Made by a program: the position numbers and the translations under genes. This document shows positions 7,661 to 15,445 of a stretch of DNA of 20,788 nt, in pieces (the stretch's first letter is position 1; every line of letters begins with the position of its first letter). Source of the stretch: Bacillota bacterium (GTDB lineage: Bacteria; Bacillota; Sulfobacillia; Symbiobacteriales; ZC4RG38). The stretch spans positions 1 through 20,788 of the forward strand of contig QGUP01000004.1 in the NCBI GenBank assembly GCA_003242505.1. The letters run 5' to 3'. The notes below the pieces were generated by a model. It searched no databases. It was not told the origin of the DNA and saw only the letters and a program-made list of their open reading frames with translations.

Positions 7661-8332
7661 TCAGGATTGCGCAGCGCTCCGCTCCACCCGGAGGCCGGGG
7701 GAGGTGAGCCGCCGCTCCAGCCAGCTGATCCCTGCATCGGCCAGCACCGCCAGGAGCGCGGCCGGCACGGCGCCGGCCAGGATCCGGACGTCGCTCACCC
7801 GGCGGATGCCGGCGAAGATCTCCTGGCCCAGTCCCCCGGCGCCGATCAGGGAGAGGATGGTCGCGGTACCAATGGCGATGACCGTGGCCACCCGCACCCC
7901 CACCAGCAGCACCGAGAGGGCCAGGGGCAGCTGCACCATCCGTAGGATCTGCCAACGGGTCATGCCCATACCCCGGGCGGCCTCCACCAGCGCCGGGTCG
8001 ACGCTGGTGATGCCCGTGTAGGTGGCCCGGAGGATGGGCATCAGGGTATAGCAGAAGAGCACCGCGATGCCCGTCCCCCGCCCCAGGCCGAAGAGGATCA
8101 TGAGAAAGCCCGCCAGGGCCAGGGCCGGCACCGTCTGGAGGGCGTTCGTTACCCAGAGGACCGGACCCACCAGCCGCCGGAACCGGGCCATCAGCACCCC
8201 CCCGGGGATCCCCACCAGGAGGCCGAAGCCGACCGCGGCCAGGGAGAGCTGGAGGTGCTCGACGGTCAGTTCCAGGAGCCGGTCGGCGTTGGACACCAGG
8301 TACGAGCCGAATTCCGAGAGAAACGCCGCCAC
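7661..8332 (-). CDS. opuCD: Osmoprotectant ABC transporter permease (second)
   Basis: This integral membrane permease has 223 aa and about five or six hydrophobic segments. It carries the inner-membrane-component loop that contacts the ATPase (VDPALVEAARGMGMTRWQIL) and the family ending IGAGGLGQEIFAGI. It should pair with the other permease (8417-9070) around two OpuCA ATPases. The GTG at 8332 has GGGGGGTGA about eight bases upstream; that ribosome binding site directly abuts the end of the tandem array separating the two permease genes. The gene order ATPase-permease-permease-binding protein differs from Bacillus opuC, where the binding protein lies between the permeases. The CB/CD assignment here is positional only. 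Confidence 0.9.
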   Translation of the reverse strand: MAAFLSEFGSYLVSNADRLLELTVEHLQLSLAAVGFGLLVGIPGGVLMARFRRLVGPVLWVTNALQTVPALALAGFLMILFGLGRGTGIAVLFCYTLMPILRATYTGITSVDPALVEAARGMGMTRWQILRMVQLPLALSVLLVGVRVATVIAIGTATILSLIGAGGLGQEIFAGIRRVSDVRILAGAVPAALLAVLADAGISWLERRLTSPGLRVERSAAQS

Positions 8333-8350
8333 TTGTCTTTCACCCCCCGT

Positions 8351-8430
8351 GCGGCTTCAGACCCGGGTGTGCGGCTTCCGACCCGTCTGTGCCACGTCAG
8401 ACCTGTAATTGCCGCTTCAGACCCGGATGC
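8351..8430 (-). repeat. Four 20-bp tandem repeats spanning the stop codon of the upstream permease
   Basis: There are four contiguous units of exactly 20 bp at 8351, 8371, 8391 and 8411. On the plus strand the best-conserved part reads GCGGCTTCAGACCCG. The units are imperfect, the third being most diverged. The last unit (8411-8430) contains the stop codon (8417-8419) and final codons of the preceding permease gene. The first ends just before the ribosome binding site of the next gene. The core resembles the repeats at 694-780. Confidence 0.75.
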
Positions 8431-9070
8431 CCCGGGGCGTCACCGCCCGTTCCAGCCGGCCGAGAGCCCAGTCGGCCAGGATGGCCAGGAGGGTGACGGG
8501 GACGCCGCCGGCGATGATGTGGCCGGCGGAGACCGTGGCAAACCCGGTCAGGATCAGGTCCCCCAGGCCGCCGGCGCCCACGTAGGCCGCCAGGGTGGCC
8601 CAGCCGATGATGAGCACCGTCGCGACCCGGATGCCGCTCATGATCACCCGGAAAGCCAGGGGCAGTTCCACCAGAAAGAGGAGCTGCCAGGAGGTCATCC
8701 CCATGCCCCGGCCGGCCTCGATCAGGGCCGGGTCCACGGCCCGGAGGCCGGCGTAGGTGTTCCGGAGGATCGGCAGCAGGGCGTAGAGGAAGAGGGCGGT
8801 CATCGCCGGCAGCCGGCCGATGCCCAAAAGCGGGATCATGAAGGCCAGGAGGGCCAGGCTGGGCAGGGTCTGCAGGACGCCGACCAGGTTCATCACCGGC
8901 TCCGCCAGCCGCCGGGCCCGGGTGAGGAACACCCCCAGGGGAACCGCCACCAGGGCCGCGGCCAGGACCGGCACCACCGAAAGGTAGATGTGCTGCCCCG
9001 TCTGGACCCAGACGGCCCGGTGGACCGCCGGGTCGGTCAGCACCCGCAGCACCCGCTCCCACTCGTTCAT
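8417..9070 (-). CDS. opuCB: Osmoprotectant ABC transporter permease (first)
   Basis: This 217-aa membrane permease is homologous to the one encoded at 7661-8332. Hydrophobic segments alternate with the cytoplasmic coupling loop VDPALIEAGRGMGMTSWQLL, and it ends with YVGAGGLGDLI and a short basic tail. It belongs to the same OpuC-like importer. The ATG at 9070 overlaps the ATPase gene's stop codon as ATGA, so the two are translationally coupled. Its own stop codon lies within the 20-bp tandem array, which appears to have grown from the end of this gene. Confidence 0.9.
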   Translation of the reverse strand: MNEWERVLRVLTDPAVHRAVWVQTGQHIYLSVVPVLAAALVAVPLGVFLTRARRLAEPVMNLVGVLQTLPSLALLAFMIPLLGIGRLPAMTALFLYALLPILRNTYAGLRAVDPALIEAGRGMGMTSWQLLFLVELPLAFRVIMSGIRVATVLIIGWATLAAYVGAGGLGDLILTGFATVSAGHIIAGGVPVTLLAILADWALGRLERAVTPRGIRV

Positions 9071-10221
9071 GCCGATACCCCCTGGCCGCTGCCGCCCGGG
9101 CTGCCGTTTGGCCAGCCCTCCCGGGAGAGGAGGTCCACCAGGGTGGTGCGGGTGATGAGCCCCACCAGCCGGCGCTCCCGGTCCACCACCGGCAGGTGGT
9201 CCAGGCGCTCCACGAACATCCGCTGCAGGGCCTCGGTGACCGGCGCCCCCACCTCGACGCAGGCCGGCTCGCCGGACATGATCTCCCCCAGGGTCCGGGC
9301 CCGGTCCCGGTGCTGCTGGATCTGCCGGGCGGTCACCACCCCCAGGAGCCGGTTATCCTCGTCCACCACCACCACCGAGTCGACCCGCTTCTGCCGCATG
9401 AGCTGGACGGCTTCCGCCAGCCCCTTGCTGGGTCCGGCGGTCACCGGCCGGCGGATCATCAGTTCCTCCACCGGGGTGGCCCCCACCGCCTGGGCCATCC
9501 GCTCCCGGCCGATGAAGGCCGCGACGAAGTCGTTGGCGGGGTGGCGGAGGAGGTCTTCCGGCGACCCGTCCTGGACGACCTCTCCGTCCTTCATGAGGAC
9601 GATCCGGTCCGCCAGCTTCAGGGCCTCATCCATGTCGTGGGTGACGAAGAGGATGGTCTTGTGGAGCTTGGCCTGGAGCTTTTTCAGCTCGTCCTGAAGG
9701 GCTTCCCGGGTGATGGGGTCCAGGGCGCCGAAGGGCTCATCCATCAGGATCAGGTCCGGCTCCGCCGCCAGGGCCCGGAGCACCCCCACCCGCTGCTGCT
9801 GGCCGCCGGAGAGCTCCCGGGGGTACCGGTGCCGGTACTGGTCCGGGTCGAGGCCCACCAGGGGCAGCAGTTCCTCCACCCGGCGCCGGCACCGCTCCCG
9901 GTCCCAGCCCAGCAGCCGGGGGACGAGGGCGATGTTCTCCTCGATGGTCATGTGGGGGAAGAGGCCGATCTGCTGGATCACGTAGCCGATCCGGCGCCGG
10001 AGGTGGACCGGGTCGACCTTCATGATGTCCTGGCCGTCCACGTAGATGGTGCCCCGGGTGGGCTCCACCAGCCGGTTGACCATCTTCAGGGTGGTGGTCT
10101 TGCCGCAGCCGCTGGGGCCGATCAGGCAGACGAACTCCCCTTTCCGGATCTCGAGGTTGAGGTTTTTCACCGCCCGGGTGCCGTCGGGGTATTCCTTGGT
10201 CACTTCTTCGAAGCGGATCAC
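9067..10221 (-). CDS. opuCA: Osmoprotectant ABC transporter ATP-binding protein with two CBS domains
   Basis: This is the ATPase of the glycine betaine/osmoprotectant importer, on the cytoplasmic face. In the 384-aa form the Walker A motif GPSGCGKT is at 35-42, the signature LSGGQQQR at 137-144, and Walker B LILMDEP at 157-163, followed by the His-switch THDMDEA. Two CBS domains follow (about 250-310 and 320-375), as in OpuCA/OpuA, where they sense ionic strength or nucleotides. The start is taken as GTG at 10221 because AAGGAGG lies 11 bases upstream and [11 protein letters not shown] aligns with the usual N-terminus. An ATG at 10260 gives 13 more residues but has only a weak binding site. 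It is the first gene of the operon. Confidence 0.93.
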   Translation of the reverse strand: MIRFEEVTKEYPDGTRAVKNLNLEIRKGEFVCLIGPSGCGKTTTLKMVNRLVEPTRGTIYVDGQDIMKVDPVHLRRRIGYVIQQIGLFPHMTIEENIALVPRLLGWDRERCRRRVEELLPLVGLDPDQYRHRYPRELSGGQQQRVGVLRALAAEPDLILMDEPFGALDPITREALQDELKKLQAKLHKTILFVTHDMDEALKLADRIVLMKDGEVVQDGSPEDLLRHPANDFVAAFIGRERMAQAVGATPVEELMIRRPVTAGPSKGLAEAVQLMRQKRVDSVVVVDEDNRLLGVVTARQIQQHRDRARTLGEIMSGEPACVEVGAPVTEALQRMFVERLDHLPVVDRERRLVGLITRTTLVDLLSREGWPNGSPGGSGQGVSA

Positions 10222-10404
10222 CCTGCCGGACCCCTCCTTTTCGTCAGAATTTTCGTCCATACCTCGGGCCCAAAGAAAGATCAGCCAGCCAGGCCGGCCG
10301 GTGGTTCCCCGTTCGCGATGGCGCCCATCGCTTCGTGACCCAGGAGGCCAACTGGCCCAACCCCGGGGTGCCAACCGAACCATCGCCCCAGGCGCCAACT
10401 GACA
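10222..10404 (-). other. Long leader of the opu operon with hairpin and repeats
   Basis: If transcription starts near 10404, the opuCA leader is about 180 nt. It contains three degenerate units with a GCCAAC(T/C)G core at 10347, 10369 and 10393 (plus-strand reading, spacing 22 and 24 bp). It also contains a hairpin, GCGATGG (10315-10321) paired with CCATCGC (10325-10331). I match no known riboswitch. Confidence 0.45.
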
Positions 10405-10410
10405 ACTTTA

Positions 10411-10440
10411 ATGATATCCATATAGGTTGTCGGATGTCAA
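10411..10440 (-). promoter_or_regulatory. Near-consensus sigma-A promoter of the opu operon
   Basis: On the minus strand a perfect TTGACA (10435-10440) is followed after 18 bp by TATCAT (10411-10416, five of six matches to TATAAT). An A/T-rich stretch resembling an UP element lies upstream (10453-10475). Inverted arms GTTGTC (10426-10431) and GACAAC (10401-10406) flank the -10 element, and one overlaps the expected start near 10404. They could form an operator. Confidence 0.75.
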
Positions 10441-10537
10441 CCCGCGGGCTGGAAAAAATAATTGATTTGCATGGAAATAGAATCCGTTCTGGATAATGGT
10501 CGCGCCGCGGGCAGCGGAGAAGGGCTGGGCCAGAGAA

Positions 10538-10572
10538 GCGAAACCGCCCCCTGCCGGAAGGCAGGGGGCGGT
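10538..10572 (-). terminator. Intrinsic terminator after the NO reductase gene
   Basis: A perfect 13-bp stem (10543-10555 with 10560-10572, arms ACCGCCCCCTGCC and its complement) has a GGAA tetraloop. On the minus strand it is followed by TTCGCTTCTCT. It lies 64 bases past the norB stop and insulates the opu promoter. The T run is weak but the stem is very stable. Confidence 0.75.
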
Positions 10573-10636
10573 GAGAGGTTGGGGGAGGCGGCGGTGCCGC
10601 ATCCCCGGCACCCGGGCCGCGGGGCCCGGCGACGGC

Positions 10637-12943
10637 CTAGCCCCGGGACCCGGCAGCCCGGGCCGCGGCGGCTCCGGAGGGCTCGTCCCCGGGCAGGGCC
10701 ACCGGCCGCAGGTGCCGGAGCCCCCGGACCACCAGGAGCAGCAGGGGCAGGATGCCCAGGGCGATGAAGATGGAGTCCGGCACAATCCGGAGCCAGAGGA
10801 GCAGCCGCACCTCCGGGCGGGTGTAGAACTCCGGCAGCCGGGCGGTCCAGTAGCCGCCTTCGATGGCCTGCTGCAGCTGCAGGAAGCCCACGGGCAGGAG
10901 GGTGATGAGGATCATCCCCATGAGGCCGAGGTTCAGGCCCCAGAAGGAGAGGTTTTCCAGCCGTTCGGACCAGGCCTCGGGCCGGACGAGGTTCCGGAGC
11001 ACGTAGAGCAGCAGGGCCACCGCCAGGAAGCCGTAGACCCCGGCGAGGGCCGCGTGGCCGTGGGTGGGCGTGAGCCAGGTGCCGTGCTCGAAGTAGTTGA
11101 CCGCGGGCAGGTTGATCAGGAAGCCCAGGATGCCGGCGCCGAAGAGGTTCCACAGGGCCACCGCGATGAGGAACCGGAAGGTGCCCTTGTAGGGGAAGGC
11201 CCGGCCGGCCTGCTCCAGCAGCCGGTACTGGCCGTGGGCCTCCAGGATCAGCAGGGTGAGGGGGACGACCTCCATCGCGCTGAAGACGCTGCCCAGGGCC
11301 AGCCACAGCTCCGGCCCGCCGGTGAAGTAGTAGTGGTGGCCGGTGCCGACCACGCCGCTGGCCAGGAGCAGGATCAGCTGGAAGTAGACGGCCCGGAGGA
11401 CGCTCTCCCGGCGAACGAGCCCCATGCCGGTGAGCAGGTTGGCGATCACCACCACGGTGAAGACCTCAAAGAAGCCTTCGACCCAGAGGTGGATCACCCA
11501 CCAGCGCCAGTAGTCGGCGATGGTGACGTGGCTGTCGGGCCGGATCATCAGCCCGGCCATGTAGAACATGACGATGCCGATGCTGCTGTAGAGGAGCAGG
11601 TGGGTGAGCCCGCCCCGGTCTCCCTCCCGGGCCAGCCCCTTCCGAAGCCCCCGGTAGACCAGGGCCAGCCACACGAAGAGCCCGCCGGTCAGCAGGAGCT
11701 GCCAGATGCGGCCGAGCTCCAGGTACTCCCAGCCCTGCTGGCCCAGGAGCCAGTTCTGCTGCGGGCTGAGCTTGCCCATGACCCCCAGCCACTGGCCGGC
11801 CAGGGAGCCGACCACCACCACCGCCAGGGCCCCCAGCAAGAGGTACGCCAGCCGGTGCTGTCCCCGGGGCTCCTCGCCGCTGATCTGGGGGGCCAGGTAG
11901 AGGCCGGTGGCCACCCAGGCGGTGGCGATCCAGAAGATGGCCAGCTGCACGTGCCAGGACCGGGCGACGCTGAAGGGCAGGATCGGGTTCAGGTCCAGCC
12001 CCCAGAAGTCCGGAGCGGAGTACTGGTGGGCCATGTAGCCGCCCACCAGGGACTGGATCAGGAAGAGCGCCACCACCACCAGCAGGTACAGGCCCGTCGC
12101 CCGCTGGGTCGGGGTGATGGTCCGGGGCAGCTCCACCTGGGGGATGCGCTCCACCGGCTCCATCTCCAGCCGGTAGCGGTGCTGGAGGTAAAGGACCACC
12201 GCCAGCCCCAGGATGAAGACCGCCACGCTGACCGCGCTCCAGACCACCGAACCGGCGGTGACGGTGTTCCCCGCCTCCGGATCGTACGGCCAGTTGTTGG
12301 TGTAGGAGTAGACCTCGCCGGGACGGCGGGCGGCGCTCAGCCACCCGGTCCAGAAGAAGTAGTGGGCCAGGGCCTCCCGGGGCCGGCTGCCGTCCGGCGC
12401 GGTGGCGGGCACCAGGCCCGGGGGCAGGGTACCGTCGGCCGCGCCCTGTTCGAAGGCCTCTTCGTAGTAACCAACGAGCCGCTCCAGGGCCGCGGCCTGG
12501 CCGGCGGTGAGGGTCAGGGTGCCGGTGGCCGGGTCGTAGCGGTTCCCGGTCAGTTCCTGGCGGACCTGCTCGGCGATGGCGGCTCGCTGTTCGCCGTCCA
12601 GCTCAGCAAAGGGGCGCCCGTAGCGCTCCTGGGCGTAGTGATCCTGCATGAACCGGGCGGTGAGGTGGAGGGCCTCGGCGGTGAAGTCCGGGCCCTTGTA
12701 CGCCCCGTGGCCCAGGATGGAGCCGTACTGCATCAGGCCGTAGCCCAGGAAGGCCTGCTGCCCGGCCAGGATGCTCTCCCGGGTGGCCAGCACCTTGCCC
12801 TGGGGGTCGACCACCCGCTCGGGCAGGGGCGGGGCCTTCCGGTACGTCTGCAGCCCGGCCACGAGGAGCACCAGGAGGCTGAGGACCAGGGTGAGGGCCA
12901 GCCCCCACTTCCACCGGCCGGAGTTGCCCGTCTCGGGTCGCAT
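10637..12943 (-). CDS. norB: Quinol-dependent nitric oxide reductase (single-subunit qNOR)
   Basis: This membrane enzyme reduces 2 NO to N2O with electrons from quinol. The 768-aa length fits qNOR, in which a NorC-like N-terminal part is fused to the NorB core. The N-terminal helix is at about 11-33, followed by a hydrophilic domain without any CxxCH heme-c site, as expected for the quinol type. Core ligands are visible: His331 in WHVQLAIFWIATAW, His485 and Glu489 in HLWVEGFFEVF, the His536-His537 pair in GTGHHYYF, and His628 and His630 in THGHAALAGVYG. The ATG at 12943 has GGAGGG six bases upstream. The gene is monocistronic, with its own promoter and terminator. No accessory nor genes or nitrite reductase are nearby, so detoxification or partial denitrification are both possible. 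Confidence 0.96.
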   Translation of the reverse strand: MRPETGNSGRWKWGLALTLVLSLLVLLVAGLQTYRKAPPLPERVVDPQGKVLATRESILAGQQAFLGYGLMQYGSILGHGAYKGPDFTAEALHLTARFMQDHYAQERYGRPFAELDGEQRAAIAEQVRQELTGNRYDPATGTLTLTAGQAAALERLVGYYEEAFEQGAADGTLPPGLVPATAPDGSRPREALAHYFFWTGWLSAARRPGEVYSYTNNWPYDPEAGNTVTAGSVVWSAVSVAVFILGLAVVLYLQHRYRLEMEPVERIPQVELPRTITPTQRATGLYLLVVVALFLIQSLVGGYMAHQYSAPDFWGLDLNPILPFSVARSWHVQLAIFWIATAWVATGLYLAPQISGEEPRGQHRLAYLLLGALAVVVVGSLAGQWLGVMGKLSPQQNWLLGQQGWEYLELGRIWQLLLTGGLFVWLALVYRGLRKGLAREGDRGGLTHLLLYSSIGIVMFYMAGLMIRPDSHVTIADYWRWWVIHLWVEGFFEVFTVVVIANLLTGMGLVRRESVLRAVYFQLILLLASGVVGTGHHYYFTGGPELWLALGSVFSAMEVVPLTLLILEAHGQYRLLEQAGRAFPYKGTFRFLIAVALWNLFGAGILGFLINLPAVNYFEHGTWLTPTHGHAALAGVYGFLAVALLLYVLRNLVRPEAWSERLENLSFWGLNLGLMGMILITLLPVGFLQLQQAIEGGYWTARLPEFYTRPEVRLLLWLRIVPDSIFIALGILPLLLLVVRGLRHLRPVALPGDEPSGAAAARAAGSRG

Positions 12944-12981
12944 GCTGATCCCTCCGCATCGAGGCACGTCTCTCGCTTCCC

Positions 12982-13024
12982 ACGATAGGGAGGGAGCCCG
13001 AGCGGGTTGGTGACGGATCTCACA
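12982..13024 (-). promoter_or_regulatory. norB promoter with CRP/FNR-family site in class II position
   Basis: On the minus strand TGTGA-N6-TCACC (13009-13024) is followed after 21 bp by TATCGT (12982-12987), a -10-like hexamer. This puts the dyad centre at -41.5 from a start near 12975, the classic class II activator position. There is no good -35 element, as expected for an activator-dependent promoter. The match to the CRP-type consensus TGTGA-N6-TCACA is 9 of 10. Confidence 0.6.
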
Positions 13025-13045
13025 AGCCGGCCCCGGGCCAGGCAA

Positions 13046-13079
13046 AACCGGTCCGGCGCCCTAGGGCGCCGGACCGGTT
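13046..13079 (-). terminator. 34-bp perfect palindrome, probable terminator of the ggt operon
   Basis: Seventeen bases (13046-13062) are exactly complementary to 13063-13079, with a CCCTAGGG centre and no loop gap. On the minus strand the arm ends in GGTT and continues TTGCC, giving a four-T run. It lies 143 bases after the ggt stop, beyond the 18-bp repeat array, and just upstream of the norB promoter, which it would insulate. Confidence 0.7.
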
Positions 13080-13134
13080 GACCGGACGGGAGGTTGCGAC
13101 GGAGGTGCCACAAGCCGCTGGACGGGGGGTCGGG

Positions 13135-13206
13135 GCGGGTGGTAGCGCCGAAGCGGGTGGTAGCCCCTGAGCGGGTGGTAACGCCGGGGCGGGCGGCAGC
13201 GCCGGA
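13135..13206 (-). repeat. Four 18-bp tandem repeats downstream of ggt
   Basis: Four contiguous units of exactly 18 bp at 13135, 13153, 13171 and 13189 have plus-strand consensus GCGGGTGGTAGCGCCGRA, plus a partial decayed unit at 13122-13134. The array starts 15 bases after the ggt stop codon. In the ggt transcript it reads as C-rich sequence with a regularly spaced ACCACCCGC. Confidence 0.8.
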
Positions 13207-13221
13207 AGGGGCCGGAGGAAG

Positions 13222-14847
13222 CTAGAACCCCATGGCAAAGCCGTCGTCCCGGGGGTCGCTGCCGCCCTCCAGGACCCCCTGCTCCCAGTTCACCCGAATC
13301 ACCTGGGCGGAGCCGCCGCTGGCCCAGGGGCCGATGACCTGGACCGGGTGCCCCCGGTCCCGGAGCCCTGCGACCACCTCCGGCGGGAAGCGGTCCTCGA
13401 GGAGCAGCGCCTCGGGCCGGTCCGCCAGGGCGGGGTCGGTGGAGGGGCCGTGGGTCCACCGGGGCATCTCCACCGCCTGCTGGGGGTCCAGCCCCCAGTC
13501 CAGCAGGGCGACCAGCACCTGGAGGTTCCACTGGGGCTGGCCGTCGCCGCCGGGGGTGCCGCCCACCAGGTGGAGCCGGCCGTCCCGGTGGACCAGGTAG
13601 GCGTTCAGGGTGTGCATGGTCCGCTTGCCCGGGGCGATGCCGTTGGGGTGGTCCGGGTCGATGACAAACCCCCGGCCCGCCCGGTTGTTGAGGAGGATCC
13701 CGGTGCCCGGCGCCACCACCCCGGAGCCGAAGGCGTTGGAGAGGGAGTGGATGAGGGAGACGGCGTTGCCGTCCCGGTCGACCACGCACAGGTAGGTGGT
13801 GTCGCCGTCGGCGTAGGGGTTGGGGGTGGGCCGGGCCCGGTCGGGGTCGATCTCCCGGCGGAGTTCGGCCGCGTGTTCGTCGGAGAGGAGCCAGTCCAGG
13901 GGGACGTCGACGAAGTTCGGGTCCCCGGCGTACCGGAGCCGGTCCCGGACCGCGAGCTTCTTGGCCTCGATCAGGAGGTGATGGGCCTGGGCGGTGGGGC
14001 CCATCCCCCGGAGGTCGTAGCCCTCGGCGATCTTCATCGCCTGGAGGTGGATCATCCCCTGGGAGGGCGGCCGGAACTGGAAGATCTCGTACTCCCGGTA
14101 CCGGATCCGCAGGGGCTCGTAGACATCGCACCAGTACCGGGCCAGGTCCTCCGCCCCGAAAAGCCCCTCCCGCTCCGTCACCCGGGCGATGGCCGCGGCC
14201 AGTTCGCCCCGGTAGAAGGCCTCGGCCCCCTTGCGGGCCAGGATTCGGAGGGACCGGCCCAGGTCCGGCTGCCGCAGGATCTCCCCGGGCCGGGGGGGCC
14301 GGCCGCCGGGGAGGTAGATGGCCGCGGTCTCCGGGTACCGGGCCAGTTTCTCCCGGTACTCGGCGAAGTGGGTGGCGGTGACCTGGTGGACCGGGTGGCC
14401 CTCCTCCGCGTAGCGGATCGCCGGGGCGAGGATCTCCTCCCAGCCCCGGGTGCCGAACCGGCGCATCGCCTCCTCAAAGGCGGCCACCGCGCCCGGCACC
14501 GCCACCGAGAGGGGGCCCTCGGTGGGCATGAACTTCCGGTAACCCAGGCTGCGCAGGTAGTCCACCGTTGCCCGGGCGCCCACCGGGCCGCTGCCGCCGA
14601 TGGCGGTCACCCGGCCGGTCCGGGCCTCGTGGATCAGGATGAAGGCGTCGCCGCCGGGGCCGCACATCATCGGCATCGTCACCCAGGTGACCGCGGCGGC
14701 GGTCAGGGCGGCGTCCACCGCGTTGCCGCCTTCCATCAGCACCCGGAGGCCGGCGGCGGTGGCCAGGGCGTGGCCGGTGGCCACCATGCCGGCGGTGCCC
14801 ATGGCCAGGGTCCGGCCCGGGTGGAGAGCGTACGAAGCGATGGTCAT
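13222..14847 (-). CDS. ggt: Gamma-glutamyltransferase-family Ntn hydrolase, cytoplasmic form
   Basis: This family cleaves gamma-glutamyl amide bonds (glutathione and similar) or related amides, as in cephalosporin acylases and oxamate amidohydrolase HpxW. The 541-aa precursor is expected to self-cleave before the nucleophile Thr350, the first Thr of DGDTTYLCVVDRDGNAVS. That would give subunits of about 349 and 192 residues. Other family marks are GMVATGHALATAAG, LMEGGNAVDAALTAA, the GPGGDAF block, and GTPGGDGQPQWNLQV near the C-terminus, where classic GGT has GSPGG. No signal peptide is present, so it acts inside the cell. The ATG at 14847 overlaps the chrA stop as ATGA. Linkage to a peptide-type ABC importer suggests hydrolysis of an imported compound; the true substrate is open. 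Confidence 0.88.
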   Translation of the reverse strand: MTIASYALHPGRTLAMGTAGMVATGHALATAAGLRVLMEGGNAVDAALTAAAVTWVTMPMMCGPGGDAFILIHEARTGRVTAIGGSGPVGARATVDYLRSLGYRKFMPTEGPLSVAVPGAVAAFEEAMRRFGTRGWEEILAPAIRYAEEGHPVHQVTATHFAEYREKLARYPETAAIYLPGGRPPRPGEILRQPDLGRSLRILARKGAEAFYRGELAAAIARVTEREGLFGAEDLARYWCDVYEPLRIRYREYEIFQFRPPSQGMIHLQAMKIAEGYDLRGMGPTAQAHHLLIEAKKLAVRDRLRYAGDPNFVDVPLDWLLSDEHAAELRREIDPDRARPTPNPYADGDTTYLCVVDRDGNAVSLIHSLSNAFGSGVVAPGTGILLNNRAGRGFVIDPDHPNGIAPGKRTMHTLNAYLVHRDGRLHLVGGTPGGDGQPQWNLQVLVALLDWGLDPQQAVEMPRWTHGPSTDPALADRPEALLLEDRFPPEVVAGLRDRGHPVQVIGPWASGGSAQVIRVNWEQGVLEGGSDPRDDGFAMGF

Positions 14848-15368
14848 CGCAGCAACAGACCTCCCAACAGCATTGCGGCCAGTACCCCCCAGGAGGGGTG
14901 GATCCCGAGGTAATTCACGGCCAGGAAAAAGCCCGCGGCCAGGGCAAAGCTCACCGCCCCCCGGCCGAAGGCGTGGGGGACGAAGTCCGCGGCCATCATC
15001 GCCAGCATGACGAAGACCACCGGCTGGACGCCCCGGATCATCCCCCGGACAAAGGGATGGTCCTTGAACCGCATCAAGGCCGCGCCCAGGGCGATGAGCA
15101 TCACCGCGGTGGGGAGGGTGGTCGCGGCCAGGGCCACCAGGGCGCCGGCCCAGCCAGCGACCTTGTAGCCCACGTAGGCCCCCAGCTTGGTGGCGATGGG
15201 GCCGGGCAGGGCGTTGCCCAGGGCCAGGGCCTGGCCGAACTCCTCCCGGGTCATCCAGCCGTAGCGGTCCACCACCTCGGCCTCGTAGAGGGGGACGATG
15301 CTGGGGCCGCCCCCGTAGCCCAGCATGTTGGCCCGGAAGAAGGCGAGGAAGAGTTGCCAGAGCTGCAC
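14844..15368 (-). CDS. chrA: Chromate-transporter (CHR) family protein, single half
   Basis: This 174-aa membrane protein of the chromate ion transporter family has about five or six hydrophobic segments. It shows the family motifs GGGPSIVPLYEAEVV and GNALPGPIATKLGAYVGYKVAGWAG. Full-length ChrA has two such halves, and short members usually occur as adjacent gene pairs; here only one half is present. The GTG at 15368 is used because AAGGAGG lies nine bases upstream; a TTG at 15377 is too close to that site. It overlaps ggt by four bases and is probably coupled to it. A role in chromate resistance is not shown; many short CHR proteins have unknown anion substrates. Confidence 0.85.
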   Translation of the reverse strand: MQLWQLFLAFFRANMLGYGGGPSIVPLYEAEVVDRYGWMTREEFGQALALGNALPGPIATKLGAYVGYKVAGWAGALVALAATTLPTAVMLIALGAALMRFKDHPFVRGMIRGVQPVVFVMLAMMAADFVPHAFGRGAVSFALAAGFFLAVNYLGIHPSWGVLAAMLLGGLLLR

Positions 15369-15445
15369 GCAGAACAACCTCCTTGCTGCCGGGGCACCCG
15401 TTGGGCCTCCGGCCGGACCCAGGGCTCGGATTCACTGCCGGGATT

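Noticed and set aside
10496..12988. 830-codon open frame on the plus strand, antisense to norB
   Set aside because: It is the antisense shadow of a clearly conserved NO reductase. The translation is low-complexity Gln/His/Gly/Pro-rich, with no ribosome binding site or recognisable domain. Long shadow frames are expected at this GC content.
13135..13206. Possible CRISPR array or repeat protein encoded by the 18-bp repeats
   Set aside because: The units are contiguous with no spacers, so it is not a CRISPR. Because 18 is a multiple of three, every frame reads a hexapeptide repeat, but none is attached to a credible start or domain.
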